From NCBI GenBank assembly GCA_003290465.1, contig CP030759.1:1765144-1829143 (forward strand): 64,000 nt of DNA, in the 5' to 3' direction. This stretch comes from Candidatus Sumerlaea chitinivorans. GTDB lineage: Bacteria; Sumerlaeota; Sumerlaeia; Sumerlaeales; Sumerlaeaceae. Numbering within the stretch: the stretch's first letter is position 1; each line of letters opens with the position of its first letter. The translations under genes were made by a program, and so were the position numbers. Under the pieces are notes generated by a model. It did not search any database and was not told where the DNA came from. It saw only the letters and a program-made list of their open reading frames with translations. Shown in pieces: positions 36,170 to 45,612 of the stretch.

Positions 36170-37057
36170 ATGAAAAAGGTTGCGGTGATCGCCCATCTTC
36201 ATAAGGCCGAGGCACTGGCGGCGCTTAAGGACATTCGAGAATGGGCGTCCGCGCATGGGGTGGAGGTGGTGAGCAATTTGCGTGAGGCGGAGGGGGAGGA
36301 AGGACGGATCGGGGCGGAGGATGACGCCATTGTGCGCGAACGCTTCGCTGGCGCTGATGTGGCTGTCACCCTTGGCGGGGATGGGACGCTTCTGTACGCG
36401 GCTCATCTGGTCGCGCCGCTCGGTATCCCAGTTCTGGCGGTGCACCTTGGAAACCTTGGTTTCCACACCCAGGTGGAATGCTCGCGGCTTCGCCAGTCGC
36501 TCGACGAAATCGCTCAAGGACGTTACCGTACGGAGCCGCGGATGATGTTGGAGGCGGACGTGGCGATATTGCCGGGCGCCAAGCAGGAATTCCCAGAGGG
36601 CCCGCGGCTGGCTCTCAACGACGTGGTAGTGTCCAAGACAGCGTGGGGTCGAATGATTCATGTCCGAATCCATGTGGACGGCGAGCCAGCGAGCGATCTC
36701 TATGCCGACGGCCTACTCGTTTCTACTCCAACCGGGTCTTCGGCCTATAATTATGCTGCAGGCGGGCCGGTGTTGGAGCCGCACTTGGACGCCATCGTGT
36801 TGAACGCCATTTGCCCGCATCGCATGCACTTCGGTCCGGTGGTCTTGGGGCCAGAGCACAAAATCGAAGTTGAGTTTCACCCGCGTAAGCCAAGCGAGGA
36901 GGCACAGATACTCGTGGACGGTCGCCTGTGGTGCAGCGTAACGCACGAGCATAGCCTAAAGATTTCTCGCGCCCCAGTGTACCTTCGCTTGATCGTGCTT
37001 GAGAACGCATTTTTCCGTAAGCTGCGACAAAAACTGTCGTGGGGAGGTCTGATCTGA
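36170..37057 (+). CDS. nadK: NAD kinase
   Basis: 295 residues; phosphorylates NAD to NADP. The GGDGT motif is present (VTLGGDGTLLYAAH, about residue 68), as are NLGFHTQ, the conserved ALNDVVVSK region, and DGLLVSTPTGSSAYNYAAGGP. GGAAGGGAAA precedes the ATG. It follows tlyA and overlaps or abuts the TPR protein gene, so the three probably form one unit. Confidence 0.97.
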   Translation: MKKVAVIAHLHKAEALAALKDIREWASAHGVEVVSNLREAEGEEGRIGAEDDAIVRERFAGADVAVTLGGDGTLLYAAHLVAPLGIPVLAVHLGNLGFHTQVECSRLRQSLDEIAQGRYRTEPRMMLEADVAILPGAKQEFPEGPRLALNDVVVSKTAWGRMIHVRIHVDGEPASDLYADGLLVSTPTGSSAYNYAAGGPVLEPHLDAIVLNAICPHRMHFGPVVLGPEHKIEVEFHPRKPSEEAQILVDGRLWCSVTHEHSLKISRAPVYLRLIVLENAFFRKLRQKLSWGGLI

Positions 37058-37059
37058 CT

Positions 37060-39744
37060 TTGCGCCCGTACACTCATCGCTTTTCGATTCGGTGGATCCC
37101 CTGTGCCCTGCTCGCCTTAGGGTTGAGCATCGGCTTTGCGCAAGATGCTGCGCCCACGACTTCGAATCACGACTCCGCCCTTAGCCCAACGAAAGAGCAA
37201 TACCTGAACACAACGGGCGCGGTCCGGATGATGGAAACCGTGAAGCTCCCGCGCCCGCGGCATGCAGAAACCACCCAGACGTTTCGCCTTGGATCTTTGT
37301 GGAAACAGCTGCTTGCCAGCATGGGGATGACTCCTGATGACCTATTTGTGTTCGTGGGCACCCCCTATTTGTCGCCCGAGGATCAAGGCGACATTCAGGC
37401 GCGGCGGCATTATTGGCTGGGGCAGTACTACTTGGAGATGGAACAACCCGCTCAGGCGGTCGGTGAGTTTCGTGCCGCCTTGGAAGAACGACCAGATAGC
37501 ATTGCGATCAAGACGGCACTTGCAGACGCCTACATCCTTGCTCGCGATTACGATCGGGCGCAAGCAGTGCTGACTGAGGTGCTAAGTCAGGAGACCACCA
37601 ACGTTGAGGCCCTGATTATCAAAGCGCATCTTGCGATGAGCCGGGCGGAGGAGGCGGACGGCAAGGAGCGGGCCAAGCTTCTGGACGAAGCAGTCGAGGC
37701 CTTTGAGCAGGCCAAGCAAGTCCAACCCAAGAACTTGGATGTGTTGCGGGGTCTTGTGCAGGTCTACACTGCGAAACGGGACATCGAAAGAGTCATTCAG
37801 GCCTATCGCGACCTCGTAGCAGCAAACCCCAAGGATACGTACTCGATGTTTGTCCTCGCAAACATCCTTGCGCGCACGGGAAAGCGAGCGGAGGCGCGCG
37901 CGCTGTACGAAAAGGTGATCGAGCAACGCCGGGGGTTCGTGAATGGCTACATTTATCTGGGGCTGCTTTTGGAGGAAATGGGAGAGACGGCGGAAGCTCT
38001 CGAAACCTACAAACGAGCGCTACTCATCGAGCCGAGAAACCCCCAGCTCCAGCGCGTGTTTGAGAGCATGCTCGAGCGGATGACGCGAGGCAAAGGCCGA
38101 CAGGCGTTCCTGAAAGAATACGCAAAATTCGCAAGCGAATACCCCTATTCGACGGAGATCCAACGGCTCTACGCGGATCAACTGGCGAAAGCCAACGACA
38201 CTCAAGCGGCACTCCGTCAGTACCAGCGCGTGCTGGAACTCGATCCCGAAAATGTGGATGCACTTGTGGCTGCCGCTGGGTTGCTCGCGAAAGCGGGCAA
38301 ATACGAGGAAGCCAGTCAGTATTACGCAAAGGCGATTGAGCTGGCGCCTGAGCGTAGCGAAATCTACGACGGCATGGCAACGACCTTCATGCAGGTCAAG
38401 GACCGCAAACAGGCCATTGCGGTCCTGCAAAAGGCGCTCCAGCTGAACCCCAAAGTCCCAATGCTCTACGTGAACATTGCGTCGCTTCTCCAGCAGGAAG
38501 GAAAGCCCGAGGAAGCGGAGAAGATCCTCGAGCAAGGCATCGAAAAGCTGGGAGAAAAGGCGGAATTCTTCATCGCCCTTGGCGAAATAGCGGAGCGCAA
38601 GAATGACCTTGCTAAGGCCACAACCGCCATCCGCAAGGCTTACGAACTTGCGCCCAGCAATCAGCTCCTCTTTGGTCGCCTGTTAGGACTGCTGGTGCGG
38701 CAGGAGCGCTTTTCGGAAGTTCCAGAACTTCTCAAGCAGGCAGAGAATACCTTTCGAGCGAATCTGACCGAATTCTACTTGCTGGTTGCAGAGACCTTCC
38801 TGAGTGAAGGGGTGCTCGACCGTGCAGCCGAATACTACGAAAAGGTCATTGAAGCGGCGCCAGATAAATTGCCGGGCTATGGTCGGCTTGTGCAGATTTA
38901 CAACGTATTGGACCAGCACGAAAAGGCGCTTGCTGTCATTGAACGCGCTAAAAAGCAGTTCCCTGATAGCGAAGACGTGCAACGGATGCTCGCGGACACC
39001 TATCTGGATGCAAAAGAATATGCAAAAGCAGTCGAGATCTGTCGGAAGCTGATTGAGGCAAAGCCAAAGTCTCTGGACGGGTACCGACTGCTGGTGGACG
39101 CGCTCAACAAAGCAAACCGCTATGAAGAAGCGCTTGCAGCCGTGAAAGAAGCCGAACAACAAGTGGGCACCACGGAAGAGACTGAAGCCCTGCGGGCGGT
39201 CGCGCTCTTTCAGCAAAAACGCTACGACCAAGCTGCAGCCATTTTTACAAAGCTTGCGGAAAAGAAGAACAAGAACGCGGACTTCTACCTCTACATGCTT
39301 GGCTCGATTTACCTCGAGCAAAAACGCTTCGACCAAGCAGAGAAGATGCTGAGGCAAGCGATTGAACGGAATCCCTTGAACGATTCAGCGCTCAATGCCC
39401 TTGGCTACATGTTTGCTGAGCAAGGCCGGAATCTGGAAGAGGCGAAGGAGCTCATCGAGCGCGCCCTTGCAATCAACCCGAATGCTGGGCATATTCTGGA
39501 TAGCTTGGGTTGGGTGTATTTCCGAATGAACAAACTCGAAGAGGCGCTTCGCTACGTGCAAAAGGCACATCGGCTCATGGGCGACGACCCAGAAATCCTC
39601 AAGCATCTTGGAGATATTTATAACGCGATGGGTAAGCGCGCGGAGGCGGTGGAATACTGGAAACGTTCGTTAGCGTTGGATCCGACTCAGGCAGACGTGA
39701 AAGCGAATCTGATGGCCTCAGAAAAAAAGAAAAAACAGAAATGA
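37060..39744 (+). CDS. Large secreted or periplasmic TPR protein
   Basis: About 894 residues. The start is uncertain: GGGGAGG at 37041-37047 lies 12 bases before a TTG at 37060 and 6 before a CTG at 37054; a GTG at 37039 overlaps the end of nadK. All of them lead to the same signal peptide (IRWIPCALLALGLSIGFAQ). The rest, from about residue 115, is an almost unbroken array of roughly 20 tetratricopeptide repeats (for example YWLGQYYLEMEQPAQAVGEF; LNALGYMFAEQGRNLEEAKE). TPR arrays serve as protein-binding scaffolds; the final repeats resemble those of proteins linked to outer-membrane or pilus assembly. No enzymatic motif is seen. It is followed nine bases later by a small membrane protein. 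Confidence 0.88.
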   Translation: MRPYTHRFSIRWIPCALLALGLSIGFAQDAAPTTSNHDSALSPTKEQYLNTTGAVRMMETVKLPRPRHAETTQTFRLGSLWKQLLASMGMTPDDLFVFVGTPYLSPEDQGDIQARRHYWLGQYYLEMEQPAQAVGEFRAALEERPDSIAIKTALADAYILARDYDRAQAVLTEVLSQETTNVEALIIKAHLAMSRAEEADGKERAKLLDEAVEAFEQAKQVQPKNLDVLRGLVQVYTAKRDIERVIQAYRDLVAANPKDTYSMFVLANILARTGKRAEARALYEKVIEQRRGFVNGYIYLGLLLEEMGETAEALETYKRALLIEPRNPQLQRVFESMLERMTRGKGRQAFLKEYAKFASEYPYSTEIQRLYADQLAKANDTQAALRQYQRVLELDPENVDALVAAAGLLAKAGKYEEASQYYAKAIELAPERSEIYDGMATTFMQVKDRKQAIAVLQKALQLNPKVPMLYVNIASLLQQEGKPEEAEKILEQGIEKLGEKAEFFIALGEIAERKNDLAKATTAIRKAYELAPSNQLLFGRLLGLLVRQERFSEVPELLKQAENTFRANLTEFYLLVAETFLSEGVLDRAAEYYEKVIEAAPDKLPGYGRLVQIYNVLDQHEKALAVIERAKKQFPDSEDVQRMLADTYLDAKEYAKAVEICRKLIEAKPKSLDGYRLLVDALNKANRYEEALAAVKEAEQQVGTTEETEALRAVALFQQKRYDQAAAIFTKLAEKKNKNADFYLYMLGSIYLEQKRFDQAEKMLRQAIERNPLNDSALNALGYMFAEQGRNLEEAKELIERALAINPNAGHILDSLGWVYFRMNKLEEALRYVQKAHRLMGDDPEILKHLGDIYNAMGKRAEAVEYWKRSLALDPTQADVKANLMASEKKKKQK

Positions 39745-39753
39745 GGCAGACAC

Positions 39754-40086
39754 ATGGCCAAGAAAAAGCGTACGGAGAAATCAGCAGTTGTGCCCCCCCA
39801 TACTCCCGCGTTGGGCACCGAAGCTCCCTCCTCTGAATCGGATTCGAGCTCGCGCCTTGGGGGAGCCACTCCTCAGCTTTTTCGGGTTCGAGACTACGTG
39901 CTGCTAAATGTCATTTTTGATCTTTTTTGCATTCTCCAGCTAATCCTGGCGCGGGCCGTGCTTCGGGAAACCACGGGGCTGTACTTCTTCTTCGGTCTGC
40001 TCATGGTGGGATTCCTTCTGGTGAGCATTTTTGATTACTTTTACGATCGGACCGTTTGGCCTCCATCGCGTGAGGGAAAAGCGTAG
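39754..40086 (+). CDS. Small membrane protein, unknown function
   Basis: 110 residues. A basic start (MAKKKRTEKS) and a Ser/Pro-rich linker are followed by two hydrophobic segments (about residues 48-66, LLNVIFDLFCILQLILARAV, and 75-93, LYFFFGLLMVGFLLVSIFD) and a short cytoplasmic tail. The N-terminus is probably cytoplasmic. It sits nine bases after the TPR gene and 46 before aroA, so it is likely co-transcribed with the TPR gene and might anchor or accompany it. I recognise no family. Confidence 0.7.
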   Translation: MAKKKRTEKSAVVPPHTPALGTEAPSSESDSSSRLGGATPQLFRVRDYVLLNVIFDLFCILQLILARAVLRETTGLYFFFGLLMVGFLLVSIFDYFYDRTVWPPSREGKA

Positions 40087-40132
40087 CTGATCTGCGAATA
40101 CCTTTTCATCCATTCGTGGAGTGCGTTAAAGA

Positions 40133-41566
40133 ATGACAAACAGCAGTGAGCCACTTACATCATCGCTGATACCCAACTATCCATTTACAGCGGTCGTCGA
40201 AGGCGGGGAGCACTCCCTGAGTGGTGTCGTTTTGGCTCAGCCGTCCAAGAACTACTCGACCCGCTACTTGTTGGCAGCGGCATTAGCGGAGGGCGAAAGC
40301 CTTGTGCACCGCGTTGCGGTCAGTGAGGATAGCGCAGCGCTGCAGCGTTGCTTGACGCAACTTGGGGCCCAGCTGCGATTCCGGGGGCCACTCTTGGGCA
40401 CTCCACGCGATGAAGTTGCGGGATTGACGCTGGATCTGAGCGTGCGAGGTTTTGGCAAGCAGCCGCAGGTTCCGCCGGATGGCGTACTCAATGTTGGCAA
40501 TGCAGGGGCTGTACTCCGCTTTCTACTCGCCATTAGCGCCTTACTGCCCAAGGTCACATTCGTCACAGACCGGCCGGAGTCGCTCGGTAAGCGTCCAAAC
40601 GACGAATTGCTTGCTGCGCTCGAGCAGCTTGGTTGTCGCTGTGAGTCGCAGGCGGGGAAACTTCCCATTACGGTCTATGGTGAACAGCCCCATGGAGGGC
40701 AGGTGCAATTGAGTGGAGCGCGAAGCTCGCAGTTTCTGAGTGGACTGCTCTTTTTGGCACCGCTGGTGGGCGAACCTGTGGAGATTCGTATCGTCGATCG
40801 TCTGGTTTCCAAGGCTCCTGTAATGCAGACATTGGAAGTACTGGAGCGGTGCGGCGTACGCGTGACATATCATCCCGATCTTATGGAGTTCCATATCGAG
40901 CCCCAGGCCTACCACCCCGGGGAATTCTATGTGAATGGCGACTGGCCCGGGAGCGCTGCGCTGCTTGCAGCTGCAGCTGTGACCAACTCAGAAATTACGG
41001 TCGCTGGACTCTCCGACGACCAGCAAGGCGAGCGCTTAGCGGCTCGTGCGCTTGCCGATATGGGAGCGGCGGTAGAGTTTACAAGCACTGGAAACGGGCA
41101 GCCCACAGTGCGCCTTCGTGGCACAAGCCTAAAAGGAATCGAGTTTGACGGAGATTTAGCGACCGATGCCGTGCTTGCCTTGGTGGGGGCGGCTGCATTG
41201 GCGGAGGGGCGTTCCCGCTTCTACAACGTTGCCAACCTGCGCATCAAAGAGTGCGATCGGATTACGGAACCCTTGCAAGAACTGCGCAAAATTGGTGTGC
41301 GTTGCTGGGAAGGCAAGGAGATCGGCGACCCCGATCCGGATGCCATTATCATCGAAGGCAATCCGGATGGCTTCGAAGGCGGAGTCACAGTGGACGGCAG
41401 AGGTGACCACCGCGTAATTATGCTGCTCACCATTGTGGGGCTCCGATGTCGCAAAGGACTGCGCATTCGGGGCGCGAACCATGTGGCTAAGAGCTACCCG
41501 CTGTTTTTTAATCACCTCATCGGCCTTGGAGCAAGAATTCGGTTAGAGGAAGAGGGGGCTGCATGA
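40133..41566 (+). CDS. aroA: 3-phosphoshikimate 1-carboxyvinyltransferase (EPSP synthase)
   Basis: 477 residues; sixth step of the shikimate pathway. It has the two-domain fold with internal repeats. Motifs: SKNYSTRYLLAAALAEG, GNAGAVLRFLLA, a RPESLGKRPNDELLAALEQLG segment, GARSSQFLSGLLFLAP, LRIKECDRI and DGRGDHRVIM. The NAGAVLR replaces the more usual NAGTAMR, as in various class II-like enzymes. It is slightly longer than average. It overlaps the rhomboid gene by four bases (ATGA), so the two are translationally coupled. Confidence 0.95.
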   Translation: MTNSSEPLTSSLIPNYPFTAVVEGGEHSLSGVVLAQPSKNYSTRYLLAAALAEGESLVHRVAVSEDSAALQRCLTQLGAQLRFRGPLLGTPRDEVAGLTLDLSVRGFGKQPQVPPDGVLNVGNAGAVLRFLLAISALLPKVTFVTDRPESLGKRPNDELLAALEQLGCRCESQAGKLPITVYGEQPHGGQVQLSGARSSQFLSGLLFLAPLVGEPVEIRIVDRLVSKAPVMQTLEVLERCGVRVTYHPDLMEFHIEPQAYHPGEFYVNGDWPGSAALLAAAAVTNSEITVAGLSDDQQGERLAARALADMGAAVEFTSTGNGQPTVRLRGTSLKGIEFDGDLATDAVLALVGAAALAEGRSRFYNVANLRIKECDRITEPLQELRKIGVRCWEGKEIGDPDPDAIIIEGNPDGFEGGVTVDGRGDHRVIMLLTIVGLRCRKGLRIRGANHVAKSYPLFFNHLIGLGARIRLEEEGAA

Positions 41567-42225
41567 AAGGCTGGTGGTCCGAAGTAGACGCGTGGGTCAG
41601 CCGCTGGCTCACGCCCGTGGTGAAGTGGCTGATTTATATTTGCGTCCTTGTTTTTGTTCTTCTGCCATTTGCACCAACTTTTTTCGTACGACTTCTGGGA
41701 GCAAGCTTCGAAACGACGATCCTTCAGCTTAGAGTGTGGCAACTTGTGACGTACGCCTTTGTGCACGCAAGTTTTTCCCACATTCTTTTCAATTTGTTAG
41801 CGCTTGGGATGTTTGGTACACGTTTGGAGCTGCGTTGGGGAAACCGCACTTTTTTGCGATTCGTGCTTGTGGTTGCGATTGGTGCGGTGCTCACGCACCT
41901 TTTGCTTACGCCCCTTCTTGGACAACAGCAAGTGATGATTGTTGGGATTTCTGGGGTTGTCTATGGCATCCTTTTGGCTTATGCGTACTATTATCCCGAC
42001 GAGATCATCTATGTCCAATTCCTCATTCCGGTAAAGGCGAAGGTATTTGTGATTATCCTCGGGGTGTTGGCTTTCTTGTCCTCCATCGGGAACGTCAACA
42101 GTGGTGTCGCGCATCTGACTCATCTGGGAGGTCTGGTTGTGGCCTACTTATTTGTGAGATATCCTCAAATGTTTAGTCGCATCCCAGTCCCGGATTTTTG
42201 GAACCGGCGTTGGAGAGGATGGTGA
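41563..42225 (+). CDS. Rhomboid-family intramembrane serine protease
   Basis: 220 residues with about six membrane segments. The catalytic Ser is in VGISGVVYG (GxSG) and the catalytic His is in VAHLTHLGGL. The conserved YAFVHASFSHILFNLLALGMFG and W/R loop (RLELRWGNRTF) are typical. Its substrate is unknown. The start overlaps the end of aroA. CtpA follows 115 bases later, giving two membrane-associated proteases side by side. Confidence 0.9.
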   Translation: MKGWWSEVDAWVSRWLTPVVKWLIYICVLVFVLLPFAPTFFVRLLGASFETTILQLRVWQLVTYAFVHASFSHILFNLLALGMFGTRLELRWGNRTFLRFVLVVAIGAVLTHLLLTPLLGQQQVMIVGISGVVYGILLAYAYYYPDEIIYVQFLIPVKAKVFVIILGVLAFLSSIGNVNSGVAHLTHLGGLVVAYLFVRYPQMFSRIPVPDFWNRRWRGW

Positions 42226-42340
42226 CTTACCCAGCAGAGAAATTTTTGCTGGGGGGTCATGTAGTTTTGGGCTTGAAGTGCTTCTTAGTCCATAAGTTTT
42301 GACGCAGGAACAAATAACTAATCTGAGAACGAGGAAGTCC

Positions 42341-43975
42341 ATGTCGGACAAACCGAAACGACGTTTTTCTGAAAAGCACCTCTACTACGCGACCGTTGCT
42401 CTTATCGTTGTCTCCCTAATGCTCGTCGGGACATTTGCCCGGGCGGTGAAAAAGGCCGACGACGATCAGTTCTGGGAATTCACCGCCATGTTCAGCGAGA
42501 TCTATAAGGAAATCCAAGAGCGCTATGTCGAAGAGGTGGACTCGAAAAAGCTTTTCGAAGGGGCGCTTCAGGGAATGTTCCTGACGCTGGATCCTCATTC
42601 GCAGTATCTTGATCCTGACAATTACAGCCAGCTGGAAAAGGACACGGAGGGTGCATTCAGTGGGGTCGGACTCCACATCACGATTCGTGATGGCGTGTTG
42701 ACGGTTATTGCGCCGATTCCGGGGTCCCCAGCGGCAAAAGCGGGAGTGCGCCCGTGGGATCGCATCATTGAAATTGATGGCAAAAAAACGGAAGGTATCA
42801 CCATCATCGAAGCCGTAAAGAAGCTCACCGGCCCATCTGGCACGACCGTGACCATCAAGGTCTATCGCGAGGGCGAGCCGGATTTCCTTACGTTCACTCT
42901 CGTGCGTAAAAACATCAAGGTGGAGAGCGTCTACTACAAGATGCTTGACGACAAAATTGGCTATGCGCGTGTGGCAAAATTCAGCGATGCGACGTCGCGA
43001 GACCTGCGCAAGGCCATCGAGTTCTTTAAAGAAAAGAACGCGAAGGGGATCATTCTGGATCTGCGGTTCAACGCAGGCGGCTTGCTGAAAGAGGCAATCG
43101 ACGTTAGCAACCTTTTCCTGCCCAAAGGCAAAGTGATTGTCTCGACAAAAGGTCGCATGAAAAACCAGAATCAGGAATTCCGAGCAGAAAATGACCCAGT
43201 CACCGATCTCCCGTTGATCGTGCTTATCAATAAGGGAAGCGCCAGTGCCTCCGAAATTGTGGCTGGCGCAATCAAGGATCACCGCCGAGGAGTGATCCTT
43301 GGGGTCAAAGGATCGCGTAGCTACGGCAAAGGGTCAGTGCAAACGATTGAAGAGTTGGCGCACTCGTTTGAGAAAGACGAGAACGGCAACTATCGCCCTG
43401 CCGCGATCCGTCTGACCACAGCGCGCTATTACACGCCAAGCGGCGTTAGCATCGACAAGGTGGGGGTCACACCGGATATCGCCGTTGAGCTGCCCAAGGG
43501 ACACGAGGGCGAGCTACTGAAGCACGGGCTTTATGGCGATCCGCCTATGGAAGAAGAAGAGGTGACGACCACTCCCTCGCGCTTCACGTGGAAGAGCAAT
43601 CCGCTGGAGACGACCGCCCCTGCTGGCTCCACCCCCGCGCCATCGGACGATGAGCTCAATAACGAGGGCTCTCTCCAAGGCTCGGCTGTGAAATCCAAAG
43701 ACGAACAAACTACCTTGCCCGAACCCAAGAAGATCATTCCTCTGGATCGCAAGCTCTTCCCCGATGCGGAGGTCGAGGGCGAAGCGAAGAAAGAAGAGAA
43801 GAAACCCAAGAAGAACGGGCAATTCGTGGACTATCAGCTCGAAGTTGCCCGGCGGCTCTTGCTCGACTATATTGAAAAAGGCAAAGATTTCTTCGCTCCG
43901 GATTCTGGCATGCCGCCAGCGGTGGCTTCTGGACAGGACCAAGCAACGTCCCAAGCGGTGAGCCTCGCGCAATAG
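42341..43975 (+). CDS. ctpA: Carboxy-terminal processing protease (S41, CtpA type)
   Basis: About 544 residues. The ATG at 42341 has GAGGAAG upstream. One N-terminal membrane segment (YYATVALIVVSLMLVGTFA) puts the protease in the periplasm. Order: N-terminal helix region, PDZ domain (about residues 100-190, IPGSPAAKAGVRPWDRIIEIDGK), catalytic domain with Ser in NKGSASASEIVAGA and Lys in GSRSYGKGSVQ. The last 130 residues are a charged, Pro-rich extension not usual for CtpA, which ends in a helical DYQLEVARRLLLDYIEK segment. This family trims periplasmic proteins. Confidence 0.94.
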   Translation: MSDKPKRRFSEKHLYYATVALIVVSLMLVGTFARAVKKADDDQFWEFTAMFSEIYKEIQERYVEEVDSKKLFEGALQGMFLTLDPHSQYLDPDNYSQLEKDTEGAFSGVGLHITIRDGVLTVIAPIPGSPAAKAGVRPWDRIIEIDGKKTEGITIIEAVKKLTGPSGTTVTIKVYREGEPDFLTFTLVRKNIKVESVYYKMLDDKIGYARVAKFSDATSRDLRKAIEFFKEKNAKGIILDLRFNAGGLLKEAIDVSNLFLPKGKVIVSTKGRMKNQNQEFRAENDPVTDLPLIVLINKGSASASEIVAGAIKDHRRGVILGVKGSRSYGKGSVQTIEELAHSFEKDENGNYRPAAIRLTTARYYTPSGVSIDKVGVTPDIAVELPKGHEGELLKHGLYGDPPMEEEEVTTTPSRFTWKSNPLETTAPAGSTPAPSDDELNNEGSLQGSAVKSKDEQTTLPEPKKIIPLDRKLFPDAEVEGEAKKEEKKPKKNGQFVDYQLEVARRLLLDYIEKGKDFFAPDSGMPPAVASGQDQATSQAVSLAQ

Positions 43976-44103
43976 GCGCTGCAGAGCGTAGCGATGTTGG
44001 ATGCGAGCTTTGAGCTTGCGTCCCTCGCGTGCCGTCTCGCCATGGTGGATGCCATTCGCTATGCTGGCACACATTGATGAGCTCCGCCGAAGAGGCCTTG
44101 AGA

Positions 44104-45612
44104 ATGACCAACCCCTTCGACAACCTGAATGGCCAAGCTTTCCTGAACGAGGGGCGTACTTGGCTCGGCGCTCAAGAAGCAGAGGAGCAATCGCGCCCGC
44201 TCACCGTCTACGAGCTCACGCGCGAACTTAAGCGTTTGCTGGAAGAGGCTTTCCGCTTCGTCTATGTCGAGGGCGAGGTTTCGAACTTCAAGCGTCACAC
44301 CTCGGGGCATCTGTATTTCACCCTGAAGGATGAGGAAGACCGAGCTTCCATCAACTGCGTGATGTGGAAGACCGACGCGGTTCGGCTACGCTCCCTGCCC
44401 AAGGACGGCGACAAAGTAGAGGTGCGGGGAAGAATCACGGTTTACGAGCCGCGGGGTCAATATCAGATCGTGGTGAATGAAATTCGCCCCGCAGGACTCG
44501 GCCGTCTCTTCTTAGAATTTCAGCGGCTGAAGGAAAAGCTGGAACGCGAGGGGCTCTTCGCGCCAGAACGCAAGCGACCTCTGCCTCCCTTCCCCCGAGC
44601 GATTGGGGTGGTCACGTCGCAAACTGGGGCAGCAATTCGTGATATTCTGAAAGTTTTGGGACGGCGTGCGCCGCAGATTCCTGTTTTCATCTACCCGGTG
44701 AGGGTGCAGGGGGCCGAAGCGGCACGGGAGATTGCACACGGAATCCAACGCATGAACGAACTCGCGCTGGCCGACGTGCTCATTGTGGGACGTGGCGGCG
44801 GCTCGCTCGAGGATCTCTGGGCTTTCAATGAGGAGGTCGTTGCACGAGCGATCGCGGCATCCAGCATTCCGGTCATTTCAGCAGTGGGGCACGAGGTAGA
44901 CTTTACAATCGCTGACTTTGTGGCGGACGTGCGAGCTCCTACCCCGTCTGCCGCTGCAGAAATCGTGGCCAAGAGTTCAGGGGAGCTGCTTGAACAGATA
45001 AGTGCCTTGCGCAGGCGCCTTGTGCACACGATTGATCGACGCTTAGCTCCCTTACGCGAAGTACGCCACCTTCGGCAACGCATGGTGGGCGCAGTTCAAC
45101 GACGTTGCACCCGACTCGAAACCGCTTTGCAGCTGCGAGCTCGCATCATCCAAAGCGTTCGATTGCGTGTGAGCGCTTACCAGAGCGCGATTACGCGCTT
45201 TTCCGATCTCCTGCGACTGCAACGGCCCATGTCGATCGTGAACGAAACTCGCCAGCGACTGGACGACCTTGTGGAGAGGGCTGCTGCTGCGTTCAGCGAG
45301 CGTCTCGCACGGGCAAAACATTGCGCTGAATTACTCAGCGCTCGCCTGAAGGCGCTGGATCCTACAAGTATTCTCGCACGAGGCTACTCGATCACCTACG
45401 ACGCGGCGACACATCAGATTCTGAGACGAGCTGACGACACCGCGCCGGGCCGTGTGGTGAGGGTAGTGCTTCATCAGGGCGAACTTCGGGCAAACGTGGT
45501 GGCAACAACTGGTGCTCAGGATTGCGGAGGGCAGCACTCGTCCGCTCCCTCGGCGCCACAACCCGAGCTCCCTCTATTCACTCCTGACGACGAGCGGGGG
45601 ACCCAGCAGTGA
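44104..45612 (+). CDS. xseA: Exodeoxyribonuclease VII large subunit
   Basis: About 502 residues; with XseB degrades single-stranded DNA. The chosen start is the ATG at 44104 (MTNPFDN) with GAAGAGG upstream; ATG 44077 and the open frame from 44029 are alternatives. The OB-fold domain has VEGEVSNFKRHTSGHLYFTLKD. The catalytic domain has IGVVTSQTGAAIRDIL, RGGGSLEDLWAFNEE, SAVGHEVDFTIADFVAD and APTPSAAAE. A coiled-coil C-terminal region carries the ILARGYSI motif. The small subunit gene xseB is not next to it. It overlaps the following methyltransferase gene (GTGA), so they are co-translated. Confidence 0.95.
   Translation: MTNPFDNLNGQAFLNEGRTWLGAQEAEEQSRPLTVYELTRELKRLLEEAFRFVYVEGEVSNFKRHTSGHLYFTLKDEEDRASINCVMWKTDAVRLRSLPKDGDKVEVRGRITVYEPRGQYQIVVNEIRPAGLGRLFLEFQRLKEKLEREGLFAPERKRPLPPFPRAIGVVTSQTGAAIRDILKVLGRRAPQIPVFIYPVRVQGAEAAREIAHGIQRMNELALADVLIVGRGGGSLEDLWAFNEEVVARAIAASSIPVISAVGHEVDFTIADFVADVRAPTPSAAAEIVAKSSGELLEQISALRRRLVHTIDRRLAPLREVRHLRQRMVGAVQRRCTRLETALQLRARIIQSVRLRVSAYQSAITRFSDLLRLQRPMSIVNETRQRLDDLVERAAAAFSERLARAKHCAELLSARLKALDPTSILARGYSITYDAATHQILRRADDTAPGRVVRVVLHQGELRANVVATTGAQDCGGQHSSAPSAPQPELPLFTPDDERGTQQ

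Noticed and set aside
42416-43282. 288-codon open frame antisense to ctpA
   Set aside because: Shadow of a certain gene; no motif or ribosome site.
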